From the NCBI GenBank assembly GCA_964634675.1, contig CAZWLH010000008.1, positions 1 through 35,304 of the forward strand: a stretch of DNA of 35,304 nt, in the 5' to 3' direction. How positions within the stretch are numbered: position 1 is the stretch's first letter; each line of letters begins with the position of its first letter. This DNA is from UMGS172 sp964634675 (lineage in GTDB: Bacteria; Bacillota; Clostridia; Oscillospirales; Acutalibacteraceae). Under the pieces are notes generated by a model. That model was not told the DNA's origin. It made no database searches and saw nothing but the letters and a program-made list of their open reading frames with translations. Made by a program: the position numbers and the translations under genes. This document shows positions 31,840 to 35,304 of the stretch, in pieces.

Positions 31840-32565
31840 ATGCCTATAATTAAAATTGCAGATTTAATAATCAATATCAAAAATAAGTACAGTTATTTGA
31901 ACGAGCAGTGTGCCGATTATTTTTATGACGGCAAAAAGCGACCCGACATAACGGTCGAGGCAAGCGACAAAGAAATCGCTGCCGATAATCAGTCGGGAAG
32001 TGAGTTTTTTACGCCTTTGGCCGAAAGCATTTGCCTATACCGTAAGCTGGCCTTGAAGGCCTTGGAACACGATACACTGCTTATGCACGGGTCGGTCATC
32101 GAATACCGCGGTAAGGGAATCATTTTTCTTGCCGCAAGCGGTGTGGGAAAGACTATCCACACAATGCTTTGGAAATCTGTATTCGGCGATGAGGTCACGG
32201 TCATAAACGGTGATAAGCCGCTTATCCGCTTTTTGAACGGCGTTCCTTATGCTTACGGCACTCCGTGGGCAGGCAAGGAGGGGTATCAGACCGACCGATG
32301 TGTCGAGCTGACCGACATTTGCTTTATCAACCGAAGTGAAGTCAACAAAACCGTTTCGGCCGAAAGCGGTGACTGTCTGAACGGACTTATGAAGCAGGTG
32401 CTTCACCCGACCGACAGCATTAATGCCTTGAAAACGCTTGAGCTTGTCGACACTCTTTCAAAGCATTGCCGCTTTTGGAATGTTTTTTGCAACACCGATG
32501 CTCAAGCGGCCGAGGCTGCGGAAAAAGCCATTATGAACAGTGAAAATATAAGAGAAATGAAGTGA
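31840..32565 (+). CDS. HPr-kinase-like P-loop protein
   Basis: This 241-residue protein has a Walker A AASGVGKTIH (about 105-112), a candidate metal/base segment INGDKPLIRF and the conserved GTPWAGKEGYQTDRCVELTDICFINR. The order fits the HPr-kinase-like/PEP-carboxykinase-like P-loop proteins found with PqqD in lasso-peptide and related RiPP loci, some of which phosphorylate the C-terminal Ser of a precursor peptide. N-terminal IIKIADLIINIKNKYSYL is in keeping with these relatives, which supports the ATG 31840 start despite the missing RBS. With the 43-residue peptide and the PqqD-like gene it forms a three-gene set. A true HPr kinase is unlikely because the HPr-binding C-terminal features are absent. 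Confidence 0.75.
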   Translation: MPIIKIADLIINIKNKYSYLNEQCADYFYDGKKRPDITVEASDKEIAADNQSGSEFFTPLAESICLYRKLALKALEHDTLLMHGSVIEYRGKGIIFLAASGVGKTIHTMLWKSVFGDEVTVINGDKPLIRFLNGVPYAYGTPWAGKEGYQTDRCVELTDICFINRSEVNKTVSAESGDCLNGLMKQVLHPTDSINALKTLELVDTLSKHCRFWNVFCNTDAQAAEAAEKAIMNSENIREMK

Positions 32566-32569
32566 TAAA

Positions 32570-32836
32570 ATGAAGCTGAAATATCAGTTTGTTGTACGCA
32601 AGGTTGCAGGCAATGCGGTTGCGGTCGCTGTCGGTGAACGCGCCGAGGAATTTAATGGAATGATAAAGCTCAACCCGACCGCCGAGTTTATTTTCGAAGA
32701 GCTCAACAGCGGCGACTTTTCGTCCGATGAGCTTACAAATTCGGTTCGTGATGCCTATGACATCGACCTTGAAACCGCCGAAAAAGCGGTATCATCGCTT
32801 ATTTCTTCTCTTGATTCATACGGTCTTTTGATTTGA
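32570..32836 (+). CDS. PqqD-family (RRE) protein
   Basis: This 88-residue protein starts at ATG 32570, 5 bases after the stop of the HprK-like gene. It keeps the PqqD pattern: KLNPTAEFIFEELNSGDFSSDELTNSVRDAYDIDLETAEKAVSSLISSLDSYGLL. PqqD is a RiPP recognition element that binds the leader peptide and presents it to modifying enzymes. The 3' end overlaps, by 21 bases, the end of the convergent YitT gene. It is taken as partner of the peptide and kinase-like protein, not of pyrroloquinoline quinone synthesis. Confidence 0.85.
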   Translation: MKLKYQFVVRKVAGNAVAVAVGERAEEFNGMIKLNPTAEFIFEELNSGDFSSDELTNSVRDAYDIDLETAEKAVSSLISSLDSYGLLI

Positions 32837-33733
32837 CGGACGGGTCCAGCCTTCTCCGTTTATTTCGTGCGTTTCGTGCACGGTCACAAAAGCGCTTTTG
32901 TCTGTGCTTCCGATAATGTCACGAAGCTCTGCGTATTGGCTCACGGTGAAAGAAACCGTGAGCATTTGTTTTTTTAAACCCGAATATCCGCCGATGACCT
33001 CACTGACCGTCGCCGTTCGTCCCAAGCGTTCAATGATTGCTCGGCTGATTTGAGCGGAATTATCCGAAATGATCTGTGCGGTGTAGGCTTTTTGACCTCC
33101 GACGAATATTTTATCGACGGCAAGCGCCGAAACAAAGGCCGATATTATACCGAGCAGCGTCAGTACAAGGTCATTTATTACGATAAGCCCCAAAAGCACT
33201 GCCGATGTATCAAGGCAGAATATCGCCGTCGAGCTTTTCATCCTTTTGAAAAATCTGCATAATATAAAAGCGAGCACATCGATTCCGCCGGTCGAGCCGC
33301 CGCCGACAAAGGTCACGGCACAACTGGTTCCGATAAGCACGCCTCCGAAAAGCGCTGATATCAGCAACGCTATGTCGCCGTGCGGCGACCCTTTAAGGTA
33401 AAAAATACCGTTGAGGACTTCGGGTGAGCAAAGCTTTGAAAAAAGAGCGATCGCAACGGGGTAAATGACGGTTGAAACGAGCGTTTTTAAGGCAAATTCC
33501 CCGCCGAGCACTGCTGCTCCCAATGCGAAAGTTCCCCATGTCATCAAAGCTATTGCAAGGTCAACGGAAATTGCACCGAAAAGCTTGTGAAGGACTATTG
33601 CAAAGCCCGACATTCCGCCGACTACAAGGTCAAACGGAATTATGAACACCGCAGTTCCGAACGCCAAGATCAGTGTTCCGAAAACGGTTAAAAATATGTT
33701 TTTGGCACAGGATGTCAAACGGCTCTTCGGCAT
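32816..33733 (-). CDS. YitT-family membrane protein with DUF2179 domain
   Basis: This 305-residue protein has about five to six transmembrane helices: the N-terminal half (about 10-200) begins FGTLILAFGTAVFIIPFDLVVGGMSGFAIVLHKLFG and has VTFVGGGSTGGIDVLAFIL. A C-terminal cytoplasmic DUF2179 domain (about 215-295: AYTAQIISDNSAQISRAIIERLGRTATVS...LTVSFTVSQYAELRDII) follows. The family is widespread in Firmicutes and uncharacterised, possibly with a transport role. The start is ATG 33733. The 3' end overlaps the PqqD gene convergently. Confidence 0.9.
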   Translation of the reverse strand: MPKSRLTSCAKNIFLTVFGTLILAFGTAVFIIPFDLVVGGMSGFAIVLHKLFGAISVDLAIALMTWGTFALGAAVLGGEFALKTLVSTVIYPVAIALFSKLCSPEVLNGIFYLKGSPHGDIALLISALFGGVLIGTSCAVTFVGGGSTGGIDVLAFILCRFFKRMKSSTAIFCLDTSAVLLGLIVINDLVLTLLGIISAFVSALAVDKIFVGGQKAYTAQIISDNSAQISRAIIERLGRTATVSEVIGGYSGLKKQMLTVSFTVSQYAELRDIIGSTDKSAFVTVHETHEINGEGWTRPSNQKTV

Positions 33734-33835
33734 TTCGGCACACTCCCTTTAATATATATTATTTGCGCCTGACCGCCGATTAACACACAAAAGTGAAAAT
33801 ATTTTGAAGTTTGATAAAAAAATATCAATCCGATA

Positions 33836-33864
33836 TTGCATTTTGCATTTAAGTGTGGTATTAT
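33836..33864 (+). promoter_or_regulatory. Promoter for antiporter gene
   Basis: TTGCAT (33836-33841), a 17-base spacer and TATTAT (33859-33864) lie about 60 bases before ATG 33924. Confidence 0.6.
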
Positions 33865-33874
33865 AAAGGCACAG

Positions 33875-33904
33875 TTCGCCGAGAAATCGGCGGATTTTAT
33901 TTTG
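33875..33904 (+). promoter_or_regulatory. 5' leader hairpin with U-rich tail
   Basis: TTCGCCGA (33875-33882) pairs with TCGGCGGA (33887-33894) around a GAAA tetraloop, followed by TTTTATTTTG. It lies near the predicted transcript start and ends about 20 bases before the start codon of the antiporter. It could be an attenuator, or a 5' stability element. Confidence 0.55.
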
Positions 33905-33923
33905 AAGTAAGAGGATGACGAAT

Positions 33924-35222
33924 ATGAATACTCTTTTATCGGTTTCGATTGCACTTTTAGCAGGTCTTATGATGACCCGTGCCTTTAAACCGCTCAAATT
34001 GCCGTCGGTCACGGCATACCTCATTGCAGGTGTGCTCATCGGCCCCTACTGCATCGGTGCTCTCGGCATTGACGGTGTCGGCTTTGCCACCTCCGACGCC
34101 GTTGAAAAGCTCGGTATGATTTCGGACGTGGCTCTCGGCTTCATCGCCTTTTCAATAGGCAATGAGTTCATTTTGAGTGACCTCAAGAAGACGGGTAAGC
34201 AGGCACTTGTTATCGGTATTTTGCAGGCCCTTGCCGCAATGGTTTTGGTCGATGTTGCACTTGTTGCGCTTCACTTTATTATGCCCGACAAGCTTTCGGT
34301 CGCACAGGCCATCACCTTGGGCGCAATCGCCACCGCAACCGCACCTGCCGCAACGCTTATGGTCGTACGTCAGTATAAGGCCAAGGGCCCTTTGACCAAG
34401 CTTTTGCTTCCGATAGTTGCTCTTGACGATGCCGTCGGACTTGTTGCCTTTGCCGTTTCGTTCGGTATCGCAAAGACAATTGTCAGCGGTGAGATCGATA
34501 TGATCTCGATTCTGGTTAATCCGCTGATCGAAATCGTTTGCTCGCTCCTTCTCGGTGCGGTAATGGGTTGGGTGCTTACTCAGCTTGAGAAAATGTTCAA
34601 CTCGAATACCAACCGTTTGAACCTCACGATCGCAGTGGTATTTCTTACCGCTTCACTTTCGATGCTCAACTTCCATATCGGTCCCGTTGAGATTCACTTC
34701 TCCTCGCTCCTTACCTGTATGATGCTCGGAACTGTGTTCTGCAACATATGTCCGTTGTCGGGAGATCTTATGGCATCGACCGATAAATGGACATCACCGT
34801 TGTTTGCCTTGTTCTTCGTTATCAGCGGCGCGGAGCTTGAGCTCAGCGTGTTTACCGATATCGCAATCGTTATCGTCGGTATCGTTTATATCATTTCACG
34901 CTCGGCAGGTAAATATTTAGGTGCTGCCGGCAGCGCCAAGCTCACCAAGTGTGAGCCGCAGATATGCAAATATCTCGGTATAACTCTTTTGCCGCAGGCA
35001 GGTGTTGCGCTCGGAATGTGTGCTACCGTTGCCGCCCAAATGCCGGGAGAGGGTGCACTTGTTCGAAATATCACACTTTTTGCAGTGCTGATATATGAGC
35101 TTGTCGGCCCGCTTATGACAAGAATGGCACTCACCGCCGCAGGTGAAATCAAGCCGATGTCCGATGAGGTCAAGAATCGCCGTACAACCAAGCTTGAACA
35201 GGCAAAGAATGCCAATAAATAA
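33924..35222 (+). CDS. CPA2-type cation/proton antiporter
   Basis: This 432-residue integral membrane protein is read from ATG 33924 because AGAGG lies 9 bases upstream; ATG 33915 would add three residues. About 12 helices are visible, with GAIATATAPAATLMVVRQYKAKGPL and LLPIVALDDAVGLVAFAVSFGIAK, in which the paired Asp (about 168-169) is the ion-binding pair of Kef/NapA-type antiporters. It has no C-terminal TrkA/RCK domain. Such proteins exchange Na+ or K+ for H+. The substrate ion is not told. It stands alone and runs to near the window end, with only 82 unassigned bases after it. Confidence 0.93.
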   Translation: MNTLLSVSIALLAGLMMTRAFKPLKLPSVTAYLIAGVLIGPYCIGALGIDGVGFATSDAVEKLGMISDVALGFIAFSIGNEFILSDLKKTGKQALVIGILQALAAMVLVDVALVALHFIMPDKLSVAQAITLGAIATATAPAATLMVVRQYKAKGPLTKLLLPIVALDDAVGLVAFAVSFGIAKTIVSGEIDMISILVNPLIEIVCSLLLGAVMGWVLTQLEKMFNSNTNRLNLTIAVVFLTASLSMLNFHIGPVEIHFSSLLTCMMLGTVFCNICPLSGDLMASTDKWTSPLFALFFVISGAELELSVFTDIAIVIVGIVYIISRSAGKYLGAAGSAKLTKCEPQICKYLGITLLPQAGVALGMCATVAAQMPGEGALVRNITLFAVLIYELVGPLMTRMALTAAGEIKPMSDEVKNRRTTKLEQAKNANK

Positions 35223-35304
35223 TTCCGACAGAAAATAAAAACACGGTGCTTTGCTACGGGTTGATAAGGCAGTATAGAAACTTATTACATCTGTGGCATT
35301 GCAA

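Noticed and set aside
31840..32565. True HPr kinase acting on the ptsH product
   Set aside because: The HPr lacks Ser46, and the kinase-like protein matches the RiPP-associated group with PqqD beside it; it is too short and lacks HPr-kinase C-terminal features.
1..35304. CRISPR array, tRNA or rRNA genes, prophage
   Set aside because: No regular direct repeats with spacers, no tRNA cloverleaf, and no phage genes were found on reading both strands.

Overview
The window reads as chromosome of a spore-forming, Gram-positive gut-type Clostridia. Oscillospirales (Ruminococcaceae-like) is my best guess from style rather than from a marker gene. The evidence is strong AGGAGG-type ribosome binding sites, TTGACA/TATAAT promoters with 17-base spacers, spmAB sporulation genes, a Glc-family PTS with HPr and EI, cell-surface proteins with C-terminal membrane anchors, and an ECF-type vitamin transporter. 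TAG, TAA and TGA all serve as normal stops.

Region 1 (1-11660) is one long rightward locus under the 3' part of a cobalamin riboswitch. After two consecutive intrinsic terminators come a small basic protein, a 1205-residue anchored surface protein, a DUF4430 protein (broken by an in-frame amber codon), a second anchored alpha-barrel protein, a second DUF4430 protein, then ecfT (frameshifted), a fused double EcfA ATPase, an EcfS substrate component and a Cys-rich small protein. The alpha/alpha-barrel plus DUF4430 combination is the two-domain architecture of animal intrinsic factor and transcobalamin, here split over separate proteins and present twice. I infer a surface cobalamin (or corrinoid) capture system feeding an ECF importer. 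This is the most interesting system in the window.

Region 2 (11640-11954) is a roughly 315-base element with long imperfect terminal inverted repeats, possibly MITE-like, that supplies the stop codon of the last operon gene. Region 3 (11975-15625) holds a small conserved protein, two secreted lipoproteins (WG-repeat-like and phosphate-binding-protein-like) and a HAD phosphatase. Region 4 (15720-19695) holds asparagine synthetase, ATP-dependent 6-phosphofructokinase and an E2-acyltransferase-like protein whose catalytic motif is degraded.

Region 5 (19775-24123) is a carbohydrate island: a clan GH-D-like hydrolase, a GH127-type beta-L-arabinofuranosidase and an AraC regulator divergent from it. 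Region 6 (24107-25554) holds spmA, a frameshifted spmB and an AbrB-type regulator with a zinc ribbon. Region 7 (25807-29846) is a PTS operon, EIICBA-HPr-EI, whose HPr has Lys at position 46 instead of the regulatory Ser.

Region 8 (30044-32836) holds a secreted cohesin-like protein, an unannotated 43-residue peptide, an HPr-kinase-like P-loop protein and a PqqD/RRE-like protein. Together these look like a minimal, unusual RiPP-type or peptide-phosphorylating locus. The window ends with a YitT-family membrane protein and a CPA2-type cation/proton antiporter.
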